Positions 1-11,227 of a DNA stretch of 64,000 nucleotides are shown here, piece after piece. A model generated the notes under the pieces. It was not told the origin of the DNA, ran no database searches, and was given only the letters and a program-made list of their open reading frames with translations. Source of the DNA: Gorsachius magnificus (Eukaryota; Chordata; Aves; Pelecaniformes; Ardeidae). Location of the stretch: assembly GCA_034008185.1 (NCBI GenBank), contig CM067082.1, positions 6,990,984-7,054,983 of the forward strand, in the 5' to 3' direction. The translations under genes and the position numbers were made by a program. The first letter of the stretch is position 1, and every line of letters starts with the position of its first letter.

Positions 1-2430
1 CATAAAGTAGAATGAAATGTATCTGTCCTCTTTTTTTATTATAGGTTTTTAGATTAGAGAAACAAGAGGTCCCAATATGCTCCTTAGACCTTCATCCTGA
101 AATAAAGAGCACTAAAAAAAATAGCAACAGGAATATATGTAGCAATAATAATAAAAATTAATTTGTGTATAGTAATTTTAGCATAATGTTTTACATACAT
201 TTTTGGGCTTAGTTCATTACTTTTCTACATCATTTTACAAGCTGCTGAAAAAAATTAATTATTTAAGCCTTTCAGACTAATATTGATCTCCATAATGATG
301 CATGACTCATCTTTTCAGACTTTTTGGGTGCAAAAAGTACCAGTAATCATAGAAAAGTTATTCTGTGGAAGGCTCTTGTTGACTATTTATGTTCTCAGTA
401 TTGGGCCAAGGTTCTAACACCATCTCTAACATCCCTAACTTCTGCACCCTATGGAAGCTGATGTGCAATAGAGGTATAATTCATCGTATGTAACTTGTAG
501 GTGGATTCTGCATAGGGTTTTACGTCTGAACATGTTGTCAAGACTCCCTAGATTCCTTTGTCAATGAAGAGAAATAGGCAGCTATAGAGGATGTTTCATC
601 CAGTCTGTTGAAGATGTCTGCCTCTGAATGAGGTGGATCAGCTTGTGTAAGTGCTAAGTCTTCCCCATTAGCTGTCAGGGAGGGAATCTAGATAGCTAGT
701 TCAGATGTAGACACCTACACTGCAGATAAATAAAGTTAGAAGAGATTTATTGCACCCTTGATGTCTACAGTCAATTGAGGAATGGACCATGACACAGCTC
801 TCCATTGCAACATGCTGAAGGTCAGGTCTGCGGTTATGAACACTTTTGAATGGAAGACCTATTTCCTGCACGGTAAACAGCATTGGCTTTGCTTACGTCA
901 TCATCCACAGCACAGACTGTCTGTTTTTGCTTGAGAGGATCCTAAGTGGCAGCTGCTAAATCATACAATTTACAAAATGCTTTCATTCATTCAAGACCTC
1001 TAAAAAATTCCAGTGAGGAATAGAAAACCTACTGACTTAAAATACATTTACAGAAGTTAAAACTTTACACCTCTGATAGAGAAAAATCACTTTTTTTCCT
1101 GCTAGTTATCATGCTGAGATAAAGAGATTTTTTACTTAATTATCACGTTACTTTAGACATATATCACCCATTTTGAAAGTCTGAGGAAATATGTCTTGAT
1201 CTCCGTTTGGTTCTGCAGCCCAGAATCTCACTACCCCAAATCATGGAAAATTAATTTTTATTTCTGTAGTTAATGTAAGTCTCTCAATTAAAATAGAAAA
1301 TTTTTAGCATATTTCCCAGTGTCCCTTCCATCATCATGTAAAAATATTTACTGTAACTTCACTAATTTTTCACCTTTCACATTAATAGTGAAAAGCCTGC
1401 ATGGGATAGAAGTTTGCTGCCATATCAATGAAAGACATACTTTACAATTAAGATAATTGAGAAAATGAAAATCATGATAATAGCAGAAAAAAAATCTGTA
1501 TTTCATATTCCCATAGGGCATCACCCTTTGAAGCAACAATGACGTATCTTTGGACTCAGAAAAAGAGTACGGAACATTCTCTTTCTTTTTTTGTAGACAA
1601 TTTAATTTATAATGAGGACCCGGTGAGCTTCTTTTCTGGAAGGAATAATGGAGCTCAATAATCTTTGCTCTTCGGTTCTTGTATAATTTCTGCTGAGCTT
1701 GATTTGCATTTTTTATATAGGCAAAATCTAAACTACATAAGGTCACTTTCTTCAAGTGTTGTAGGTGACATGTAAGAAAACCTTGGCATCTGCTTTGTAA
1801 CCATTTTTTTGCATCACCATGCATCCTTTTTGCAAGTCAAATTCTCAACCTTCGAGGAAAGAATCGTTAAGTTCTTGTACCAGATATATAATGTAAAACT
1901 TTCTCAATTTATGCAACCCAAAACTTCATCCAAATGCTGCAAGTATACCTAGCTTTTTAAATATATTTTTCATTATAGGCTTATTCTAAAGTCAGGACTG
2001 TATTTATTCTACCATTCATTAAAGATGAGCAGACACTGAATGTCTGGAATAGCGATCCAGTGCCAGATTATTAAAATAACTGAAGTCAAGATTCACTCTG
2101 AAAATTTTGAACTAACCTAAATTTTACTCTTGGTCTGTCATTAAACAAGCAAAAAACTTCTGATCCTCCATCCCACCTCTCCTGTTCTTCCCAAAAACTA
2201 GAGATGGGAAAGGCAGTGGGGAAATTAAGTGATAAATTAAAATAGTGATAAGACAAGTTCAATGTTCGTAGGAGCTACCAATTGAAACGTAAGCAAAAAG
2301 GTACTTAATGTTTCATTCTTCCTTCCTTGGGTTTTCACATGGAACAAGAAGAAGCATCTCCCATTGTTTCACTTCAGGCTGGACACCCCCTTTACAATAA
2401 GCTCTTTTTTTCAATTTACTTCATCAGGTA
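1..2430. other. Unique AT-rich DNA, no gene recognised
   Basis: I see no repeat family or gene here. The longest open frame is on the minus strand at 1348-1824 (158 codons). It is Lys/Leu/Cys-rich with no recognisable domain, and a frame of this length is expected by chance in a 64-kb AT-rich window. A 60-codon minus-strand frame at 701-883 is likewise unremarkable. A short divergent exon or a conserved non-coding element could be hidden here and would not be visible without comparison. Confidence 0.6.
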
Positions 2431-2505
2431 TGTTGTGATTTAACTGCAACCAGAAACTAAGCACCACACAGCCGCTCAGTGAAACAAAGACAGTTTAATA
2501 AGTAA
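2431..2505 (-). mobile_element. LTR 3'-end fragment, reverse orientation
   Basis: Starts TGTTGTGATTTAACTG, which is the reverse complement of the 3' terminus of the LTR family seen at 2611-3158 (ending ...TTAAACCATCACA), 24515-25079 and 31299-31892. The stretch includes the reverse complement of the conserved GTGGTGCTTAGTT-like block and of the TTAAACTGTCTTT block that carries the polyadenylation signal. About 60-70 bp normally lying between these blocks is missing, so the piece is internally deleted as well as truncated. It faces a forward copy of the same family about 100 bp away. Confidence 0.7.
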
Positions 2506-2610
2506 ATTATTAAATTTATATTATTTTATATTACTTATATAAGATAATGCACTTAATTAATTAACTCTGCAATTCCATGAGCTGGGAAAAATTTGTTTTG
2601 TCTGGAGAGG
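2506..2610. other. AT-rich spacer between inverted LTR pieces
   Basis: About 105 bp, mostly A/T in its first 60 bp (TTATTAAATTTATATT and similar). It separates the reverse LTR fragment at 2431-2505 from the forward LTR beginning near 2611. The last 30-40 bp (around CTGGAGAGGAGTTAG) may be a decayed part of the missing 5' end of the forward LTR. I cannot place that boundary better than about 20 bp. Confidence 0.4.
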
Positions 2611-3158
2611 AGTTAGTGTTTTGGATTTGTGCTGGAAACAGTGCTGGCAACACAGGGATGTTTTAGTTACTGCTGAGCAGTGCGTACACAGAGTCAAGGC
2701 CTTTTCTGCTTCTCACCCCACCCTGCCAGTGAGGAGGCTGGGGGTGCACAAGAAGTTGGGAGGGGGCACAGCCAGGACAGCTGACCCCAACTGACCAAAG
2801 GGCTATTCCATACCATATGACGCCATGCTCAGCATAAAGCTGGGGGAAGAAGAAGGAAGGGGAGGTGTGGATGTTCGGAGTGATGGTGTTTGTCTTCCCA
2901 TGTAACCATTATGTGTGGTGGAGCCCTGCGCTCCTGGAGATGGCTGAACACCTGCCTGCTAATGGGAAATGGTGAATGAATTCCTTGTTTTGTTTTGCTT
3001 GTGTGTGCAGCTTTTGCTTTACCTATTAAACTGTCTTTATCTCAACCCAAGAGTTTTCTAATTATTACTCTTCTGATTCTCTCCTGCATCCCACCATGGC
3101 AGGTAGTGAGCAAATGACTGTGTGGTGTTTAGTTGCCAGCTTCAGTTAAACCATCACA
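2611..3158 (+). mobile_element. Solo endogenous-retrovirus LTR, 5'-truncated
   Basis: Forward copy of an avian ERV LTR, lacking roughly the first 60-90 bp of the family. In order it shows GTTTTGGATTTGTGCTGG, the ACAGCCAGGACAGCTGACC block, CCATACCATATGACG, a TATA-like CATAAAGC near 2834, GAACACCTGCCTGC, a polyadenylation-type CTATTAAACTG near 3023-3033, and the 3' end CCATCACA. No gag, pol or env sequence adjoins it, so it is a solo LTR. It shares the AGTCAAGGCCTTTTCTGCTTC and CAGTGAGGAGGCTGGGGGTG variants with the LTR at 31299-31892, so those two belong to one subfamily. I see no clear target duplication. Confidence 0.85.
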
Positions 3159-4582
3159 CTTGCTTACTGTGATGTAATAGCATAGTGAGGGATGCTTGCC
3201 ACCCTTCCTTTAAAGATGACAGAGGGTTATTTCCTTTCCTCATCAACTTAGCTTAAAGCAAAGAACAGCAACTTTAAGATTCTTTTAACAGAGGCAGTGC
3301 TGAAGGACTAAAAACGATGAGCCAAATACAGTGAGCCCAGAGAAGGGTGTTGTACTAATTTTAACTTTTCCAGTTCATTTCACTAGCATGACAATTTTTT
3401 CCATCTTATTTCATAACTTTATCTTTTCCCTCTTTCTTAAAAAAAGTCAAACTCCTTGCTGGTAGTTTTTATGTCATGAATAAATATTTTCATTGCTATT
3501 AGTTAACCATAAATTTTGAAAGCAGAGCAGATGATACAAAAAAAGTACAGGAATAATCCTGCTCAAAAGAGCTTAAAGAATGATTTGGACATCTAGGAAT
3601 CTAGCAGATGCTTCAGTCTAAATAAGGATTTGCCACTGCCAGAAATATAGAAAGTTTAAAATAGTTTAAAATAGCACTTTGCCCTTTACTGGCAATTGTG
3701 GAAGGTTCATGTTAACCATTTAACTGTTTAACCTACCAGGTCAATCTTACAAATCACTTGTTCTGGTGATGAACATCAGATTCCATCAGGTGATGGAATA
3801 TTTCATCAGGTGCTTCATAAAACAAAACAAAACTCATCAAAATAGCAGGGAAACATTCAAGTTCAATTTTGGGTGCACTAATGACAAAGGTAAGTGGAGA
3901 GGGACTGGAATTTCTGTAAACTCAATTTATTCCTTAAACACATTAACAAAACTGTTCTGTTCCACCCCTTGTTTTCTTTTCTGTTTATTTTTTCTTTTTT
4001 TTCTTCTCCATTTTCATTTTCCTTATACACAATTATCTAACTTTATGTGTCTCAAACTCATTAAGCTTGGATTTGAGCTGAGTGTCTTGAGAAATGCAGC
4101 AGCTCAGAATTAATGATGGCATATTGCTTAAAAAAGAAAGTAGACATATTGTTAATGATGACATATTGCTGAAAATGAACAGCAGTTCACAAGACGGATG
4201 GAAACTTGAAATCAATGGCAGAGCTTCTATAATTTTAAAGGGGCAAGTTCAGTCCTGCACAGGTCCACTATAAACTGCTCTGTGCAGCTGCTCTTCTGCT
4301 GTTATCATATCTGATGTGCATCATTATTTTTCTGATGCTGCAGTTCAGATTCTAATAGGGCATTGTGATAACCAGCAAGAGTTACAAAGAAGTGTATCTT
4401 TCCCCATTTCCTTCCAACTGATGTATGAGATTGAAGGATGGAAAAGAAGGTTGAGGAACCTGTATTCAATATCTAAGTATTTTTTTACTACACATGGTAC
4501 TTTAAGCATATTAAATATTTTGTTAATAGTAAAGAAATGGAAGGTTAGTGTTGAGAGGGAAGAAATAAAAATGAACAGAAGA
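3159..4582. other. Unique DNA, no gene recognised
   Basis: A small direct repeat (GTTTAAAATA twice near 3654-3673) is the only local structure noted. The 115-codon plus-strand frame at 3766-4113 runs through a T-rich stretch coding mainly Phe/Leu and has no recognisable domain. Nothing else in this interval resembles a gene or a known repeat. Confidence 0.55.
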
Positions 4583-4729
4583 TTTCACAGAATCACAGAA
4601 TGGCAAGGGTTGGAAGGGACCTTGGGAGATCATCCAGTCCAACCCTTCTGCTAAAGCAGGGTCACCCAGAGCAGGTTGCACAGGACATTGTCTAGGCGGG
4701 CTTTGAATATCTCCAGAGAAGGAGACTCA
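4583..4729 (-). mobile_element. CR1 LINE 3' end (5'-truncated)
   Basis: Read on the minus strand this is the last ~145 bp of a CR1 LINE: GAGTCTCCTTCTCTGGAGAT, the CGCCTAGACAATGTCC block, the GGTTGGACTGGATGATC block, GTCCCTTCCAACCC and the terminal ATTCTGTGATTCTGTG repeats. On the plus strand it therefore begins TTCACAGAATCACAGAATGG. Only the extreme end of ORF2 and the 3' UTR remain, the usual result of truncated reverse transcription. It is the same subfamily as the fragment at 17182-17478. Confidence 0.95.
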
Positions 4730-6334
4730 ATTTGATCTTACTGTCTTTAAAGAGGCATGTTTTGTTGCTTAAAGAAATAAAAACTAGTAAAAAAAAAAGA
4801 TTATTTTTCATTATGTACTCTTTCAGCATTGTAAACATCTTGTCACAGGAATAGGTTAATCTCCCATCCTGGTAAGTGCTAAAAGAAGGTATGTAATAAA
4901 ATCCCATATGTCTTTGCAGGGCAAATATCTTCAAACCTTCAAAATCCACTCTTTCAATAGCAATCTGTATTATCTACTGATTTTCTAAGGTGCGTAAGTT
5001 GCTTTACTGGCTGAGTGGTCATCAGACAGTCTTCTGAGATTTTCTGTCTCTCCATGCTGGAGAAAAATGAAGAGAGTCATGTAAGTTCTTGACAGAGGAT
5101 GCCTTTCCCTTTCATATGAGGATAGCTGTTCAGAATATTTAATGGAAGTGGTTGAGTCTCCACCACTTCTCTGGCTATTTTCACCCCAAATGACATCAGC
5201 AGGACATTGAATTATATCCTGTGGCTTAATCAAATGGAGTCTCTGTCACATCAAGGAACTCTACACTGCCTTCCATTATATAATATAGCCATGCTCAAAA
5301 AGTCTTAAAAAACGTTTAAACACTGTTCAAGTCTGCATAAAAACCTTAATTTTATTTTTGACATAAAGGTGTGTGTATCTTAAAAATTGCTTCTTTGAGC
5401 ATATCCAAAACTGTCTGGACTTGAAAGAACTGGAAGAACTCAGAATCTATCTCATTACCAATACTCAATCCATACAGTAAGACATAAGAATTAGATTTGT
5501 TCCTACATCCCTTGATGGGTTTAACCAGTTAGGATCTCTGATTTCACAGCACAAACTGTCAAAGTTAAGGTCTTTTACGGATGTGCTAGAGCAACGGGCT
5601 TCTTACTTTCATTGGATTTTTTTTTTTTTTTATTTTAATTAAGATGATCCCTAGAGGAAGAAAATTGTCAAACAATGGACATTACTTCTTTGGAATGACT
5701 TAGAGATGTAATTCAATGACTGTTTTAGCTAAAATATAAAAACTGTTTTCAAATGAGGAAAGACACAAAGACTGACTTCTGATGATGACACCCTTAAGCA
5801 CTAAGGTAGGATGTCATGTTCCCTACTGCAGTCTTTCTGGTCCACTTATCTGATCATTAGAATGTCTTGCTGTAAGAGGGCATATGTGCCATGTGAGTGG
5901 TTGCAACTTGTTTTGAACTTGCTGGATGAATGTGCTGTAAGCTGTTGTAAGAAATATATTTGACAATTACAAGAGCTTTTCGTGCATGTTTGTGTTTTAT
6001 ATTCCTTTTTAGCTCCATCACCAAAGCTGAAGTTCTTCCTCCTTTCTCTTCTCTTCTCCATCATCTTTTTCATCCTTCCTGAAGGCAATTGGATATCTCT
6101 GTTTCCTTGTTCTACCTGTATTTTTCCAGTATATTCTCATCTCATTCTCAGCACCAACTCAGAACTGTGCTCTCTGGAGCTTTGTTATGCATTACATTAC
6201 AGGATGGTTTGTGTGGGAATAATAATCATTCAGCTGCTAGCCAAGTAGGTAAAAACAAACAAAAAAGAGTTCAAATGTTTAGTTGAAAATCTAGTTTTTG
6301 CCTGAATGTGCTTTCTCAACAATCTAGAATAGAA
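4730..6334. other. Unique AT-rich DNA, no gene recognised
   Basis: Contains a T-run near 5617-5630 and purine/pyrimidine-biased stretches (5846-6088, read as Lys/Arg-rich on one strand and Phe/Leu/Ser-rich on the other). Open frames of 80-88 codons occur at 4692-4949, 4985-5233, 5846-6088 and 5982-6248. None has a recognisable domain, and they overlap on opposite strands, as chance frames do. Confidence 0.55.
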
Positions 6335-6450
6335 ACATAGAATCACAGAATCATTTAGGTTGGAAAAGACCTTTACTATCATCAAATCCAACTGTTAACC
6401 TAACCCTGCCATTCCACCAGTAAACCATATCCCTAAGCACTCCTTGTCAT
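6335..6450 (-). mobile_element. CR1 LINE 3' end, second subfamily
   Basis: On the plus strand CATAGAATCACAGAATCATT followed by TTAGGTTGGAAAAGACC and TAACCTAACCCTGCCA. The reverse complement is a CR1-type 3' UTR ending ...GGTCTTTTCCAACC...ATTCTGTGATTCTATG. The GGTTTAGTGGTGG / GGTTAGGTTAA type sequence (here slightly mutated) matches the forward fragment at 25408-25513 rather than the 4583 or 17182 copies, so it is a separate CR1 subfamily. Only ~115 bp remain. Confidence 0.9.
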
Positions 6451-9400
6451 GAAACCTGTAGGAATTTAGGAGCTTGGTGATGTTTGTTCTATTGAATTGA
6501 GCTGAAACTTATCAATTAATCAAAGACATAAGGTCAGACTGACAGAAAATGGCTGGACAGGCAGATGCACAATGTGATTACATAAAATCTATTTCTTCAG
6601 AAAACCACAATAAATCATAGCTGTGCCTGGATATTTATTGCCTGACTTTAGGAGTCAGCACGCTGGTTGGTATGTGACTGGCTTTGGGATATCTAGCTCT
6701 GTAAATGCATTGTGAAGGGAACCTACTTCCACGTCAGGCTCCAGGCACCTCAAAGCTGATTATTGTATTGAATTCTTTGTCTTGTTGCTTAATCTGAAAT
6801 AGCTCATAATTACTTCACTCAAACTCTTAAAAAAAAAAACAAACCAAAAGAACTTCAACATCTTTCATCTTATATTTGACTCCCAATGTTATGACTCCCA
6901 ATATTGGAATATATGACTCCAAAAATTGGAAGTTGAAGGCCCATAACCTTCATTTTTTGGTGATCATTGGAAGGCTATCATGTTTAAGCCACCCTTGGCC
7001 TAAAGAAAATATAAATATTCTCTTAAGACAATATTTGAGACCCTTGAAAACCAAATAAAAATTTTGGTTTACATTTTTTATTATCACTCCAACAGCCTGA
7101 ATAAATTATCAAAAATAAATATCCAGTAGAATCTTTTGAAAATTTTGATGAGGAGCTTAGACTACACCTATGCTAGTAGATTAAACTAAGCACTGGATCT
7201 TGATCATCTATCTAGTTAAATAGACAGAATATTCTTTGCATGGTTTTGGCCCTTGCCAACTAACAGTCTCCTAAATCTCTTTTCAAATCGTATTTAGTGA
7301 CTTAGCACAGACAAGGGATCTTTTCAGATAGTTATTTACTTAGTCTGTGGCCCTACTGTGAGGCTGACTTTAATATTGTATACTATTAACATTTAATGTT
7401 GTATAGTATTGTATACACAGACTGTTCTATTCAAGCTGGTGTAAGTGCCAGAGGAGCAGCCTTGTCCATGGTTCATGAAGAATATACACAGCGTAGAAGA
7501 GACAAGGTGGAAGACTGGAATAGTGCAGTCAGAAGAGGTCACTTAGAGCTTAAGCAAAAACAGAATTTGAAGCAGAAAAGGCATCATGAAATATGTAAGG
7601 AAAAAAAAAAGGAAGCCAGAAAGTCTAAAGAGAGCAGTAAGCGGCAAGAAAGAAGTGGGAGGGAATGGGAACACAGAATTAGCAGTGTAGGACAAAACCA
7701 GTCAGAGACCTGACAGGGAGCTTGAACTTTATTTGAAAGACTGCATGTACCTTTTGTACCATTGAACATGATTTTTGTTTCACAGTTACTATGTTGCTTG
7801 ACTAATGGAAACATAATTAAATCAAAACAACCAAGGTGGAAAAGAATGAATTGAAAACCTGAGATCTTAAAATAACAGATTCATTTTTCCAAGCCTAATT
7901 TTACCGTCTATGAACAATTCTTTCCCGCATTAGTAGCCTGTGGTTATTTAATATGTAGTGTTGTCCTGTTAATGAAAAATGTCAGCAGCCTCAGCTAAAA
8001 TCCACCCACTCTGTCAAGTGGACATACCTCAAATTCCCTTTCTCAAGTTCTCATTTGCCTGTTAAAAGGCCATTAGTACACAGGGAGAATGGTAGTCTAT
8101 CTTACTATGGAGAATAGAAGCAATTATTACAGTTACAAACATCTTAGGCTTCATGGGTTTTCATGTGATATCAAACTTTTGTTTAGAAATTAAGGGGAAA
8201 TTAGGTAAAGGTACAATTTGGCTGAACATCATAAAAAATGAATAAGATTTACCAGTTCACAGACAGCACCTCTAGGGACATGGGCAGAATCCCACTGTTA
8301 GGAATTTCTTAATCTAGAGAGGTATATGTTTTTTTTCCTGTACATTAAACACTTTCAAAGATATAATAAAAATGATGTATTCCTTCTACTTATCCCTTTA
8401 CTTTGCATGAAATCTTCCAGGTAAAATTTATAAAGCCACCATCTTCTTCAAGGTCTTACTTCAAAACCTGGCTGCACTGGTGACACTGGAACTTCCTCCG
8501 AAGCCATTGGTATGCCCTGGACCACCTGTGACTGCTAACAAATTTTAAATCACAAATGTGTATTATTGCATGTGTCACCCCTTCTAGTACACTTGTACCA
8601 CTGTTCTGTGCGCTAGGAATAGTGCAAGATGGTATTAGAAATAACAATGGATAGGAACAGCAGCTTTGTCTCTGTTGCCTATTGTGCTCTGAAGAGAATG
8701 TTCTGACTGTGTACCCAAGTTACTCGTTTCTGCCCCTCATTTCTATATGAATGTAATACTCTTACCTGTGTCTCTGTATTTCAGTCAAGACCTTGAATAT
8801 AGAAAAGAAAAACAAAGTCTGTGAAAATCCAGATAGACAGGGCAAACTGTGTATTTTGAAAGGGTCTGATGATTCCTTCTGGCATTGAAAACAGCAGTAA
8901 AGTGTCCATTGACTTCACTATGGGCATAAATATGCTTCTCCGTGTCATTCTTTGCCTCTTCTCTCCCTTCATTCATATGCATGAGCAGTACCTTAAGTCA
9001 TCCATATTCATATTTTATTCAGTACTTTATATCACAGGCAGCATGTTCGCATCTACAGTCTTGTTGCATTGGTCCTACTGTGAAGACATTTTCTCCCTTT
9101 CAAAAATATAATAAAAATCACTGTCGGCTTATGCTCAATCACAAATTATGCAAATGTGTCATAGTGTGACTGGAAATAATCCTTGTGGATTCACTGAACA
9201 AATTGCTGCACTTCTGTACTAAGTTCACTTCCTCTGAGGCCTCACAGACTTTATTTACCCCATGTACTCCCACCGCCTATGCAGCCAGACCTAGGAAACT
9301 AGTGTGTGCTTGCTCCCACCTGTCAGTGTTGCTACTGCATCTATCTGCTAACGAGTGGCATTGTCTTAGTAAAAGCAGCAGCACAGCTGCAGTGGCAGAA

Positions 9401-10892
9401 ACCATGGCAGCAGAACCAGGAAAAAGCTGCCTTAAGACCTTGACCCCAACCTGTTCAAAGGAACTCCCAAGGACTTACATGAGCAGCTCAAAATGATCTG
9501 TGTTCTGCTTGGGGGGTGAGGTAGTTCATTATGAATCCTCAGTAAATTCATCTTGATAGTCATGAATCATCCTGAACAACCTGAGCTTTTTTCCCCTGTG
9601 AGAAGTTCAGCTTTAATCTTAATCTTGGCTTTCCATGTATTCTGTGAACAGCATTCAGCAATTTGGGTGGCATTAACTGCCTCGGTGGCAGATGTGTATC
9701 AAGAAATAGTGGTTTAACCGAGAAAAGGACTACCTTCAGCTGGTGTTGAGAACTGAGAACTGCCAAAACAAAACAAGGTTTATAAACAGCAACCGTAAAA
9801 AGTATTGATCCACAACAGTCATCTCAGATAACAAGCATCAGAGCTGGACAGATCGCATATTGCTCCACCGTTACCCACATGTCTCTGCAGACATGTCCAT
9901 GTCTCTATCAAAAGGAACAATTGCTGCTTTTCTGGGCATATCTCACCTATCTTCACTCTTCAGTTATTAATGTAGTTGCTTCTACTTTTATGGTGCCTTT
10001 TAAGGCCCATGTCAAACTTGGAAATGCACTGTCTGTACAGCTATCAGTGTCTTAGATAGGTCACTTACAGCGGAGACATCCACAGTTATCTCCCCTTTAG
10101 TTGTTTTTCTTTCCATCACTGGAACAGCTGAGGACTTCTAAATAAAAAAAAAGCTCAAGACTGTAGTTTTAGAATAGGTTTCAGGGTGGCATATGGGCTT
10201 GCACGAGATGTTCCAAACTTTATTAGAGGAGAAGCTGTATTACCAACTTCAGTGACATCTTTACAGGGCCCCTAGGAGAGGGGGAGCAGTGCTGTACATT
10301 TTAGTATATCACTGTTGCTATTGTGCCCCTGGAGAAGAGCAGAAAGAAAAGGAAAATGGGAGAAAAGTGCTCTGAATGGAAGAGACAAAGTCACTTAAGA
10401 CCTGTCACTATTAAATATGCTTACCCATGTTTCTCGGTATGTCCAGGCATATTTTCTAGCCCTTGTAAGCTAGGCTTCCCATATGTTCCCAAACAATCAT
10501 TTTAAAATACAAGTTTACTTACCAGACAAGATTCCCCAGTCTCCTTGAGCTCCCTCACTGTTTGCTTCATTTAAAATGACATTTAATTAAATGAACAAGG
10601 ACAGACTTTGTTTCTCTATGGGAGTGGGGGTATATGCAATATCTTGATGAGTTGTTAAAAAGAAAGAAAAAAAGAAACAGGAGTGGTCAGAAAATAATTA
10701 CTTTTTATGTCTTTTCAGACATGAATTCCTCTTCCAGACAACAATATTGAAGTAACATTATTAAAAGACATTTGTCTTAACCATGACTTTGCTACCAGCA
10801 TAGAAATTTGCACAGCAAAAGAAACTTCCATTCAACCCTTGCCAATTTGTCTTAACAAAATAGATTATTTTTTTCAGGGTTTTTATCTTGCA
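6451..10892. other. Unique DNA, no gene recognised
   Basis: 4.4 kb without a repeat I can name. Local features are an imperfect repeat of TGACTCC(C/A)AA units at 6873-6925, an imperfect AT-rich hairpin near 7371-7414, and a purine-rich stretch at 7545-7675. The plus frame at 7396-7713 (105 codons) is Lys/Glu/Arg-rich because of that purine bias. The plus frame at 9185-9496 (103 codons, ~50% GC locally) and the 76-80 codon frames at 7584-7814, 8869-9111 and 8942-9169 have no recognisable domains. A GC-richer patch at 9200-9480 is the only compositional change. Confidence 0.5.
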
Positions 10893-11227
10893 AGGCACTG
10901 CTTGTAGGTCATCCAGTCTAACCTCCAGCTCAAAGCAGGGTCACCTACAGCAGGTTGCTCAGGGCCACATCCAGGTGGGTTTGCATGTCTCCAGGGATGG
11001 AGACTCCACAGCCTCCCCAGACAACCTGTTCCAGTGTTTGACCATGCACACAGCAAAAATAATTTTCTTATGTTTAAACACAATTTCCTGTATGTCATTT
11101 TGTGTCCATTACTTCTTGTACTCTTACTGGTTGTCACCGAGAAGTGTGGCTCCATTTTCTTTGCTCTTCCCATTAGGTATTTATACATGTTGAAAAGATC
11201 TTCCTGAGCCTTCTCTTCTCCATCCTC
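10893..11227 (-). mobile_element. CR1 LINE 3' region (5'-truncated)
   Basis: Reverse-strand CR1 fragment of ~335 bp. On the plus strand it reads GTAGGTCATCCAGTCTAACC, GCAGGTTGCTCAGGGCCACA, CAGGGATGGAGACTCCAC and CTTCTCTTCTCCATCCTC. Translated on the minus strand it gives degraded ORF2 C-terminal sequence: NLFNMYKYLMGRAKKMEPHF-like residues, then a frame change around 11050 into a VKHWNRL..EAVESPSLE-like stretch. The terminal ATTCTG repeats are not recognisable; the fragment ends inside the GGTCATCCAG block, so the 3' tail is also lost or decayed. More diverged than the CR1 copies at 17182 and 38577. Confidence 0.9.

Noticed and set aside
1348..1824. 158-codon minus-strand frame
   Set aside because: Longest frame in unique DNA, but about one of this length is expected by chance in a window of this size and composition. 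No domain, no supporting context.
7396..7713. Lys/Glu/Arg-rich 105-codon frame resembling a charged nuclear protein
   Set aside because: The charge comes from a purine-rich stretch of DNA (7545-7675). There is no domain, and a minus frame overlaps it.
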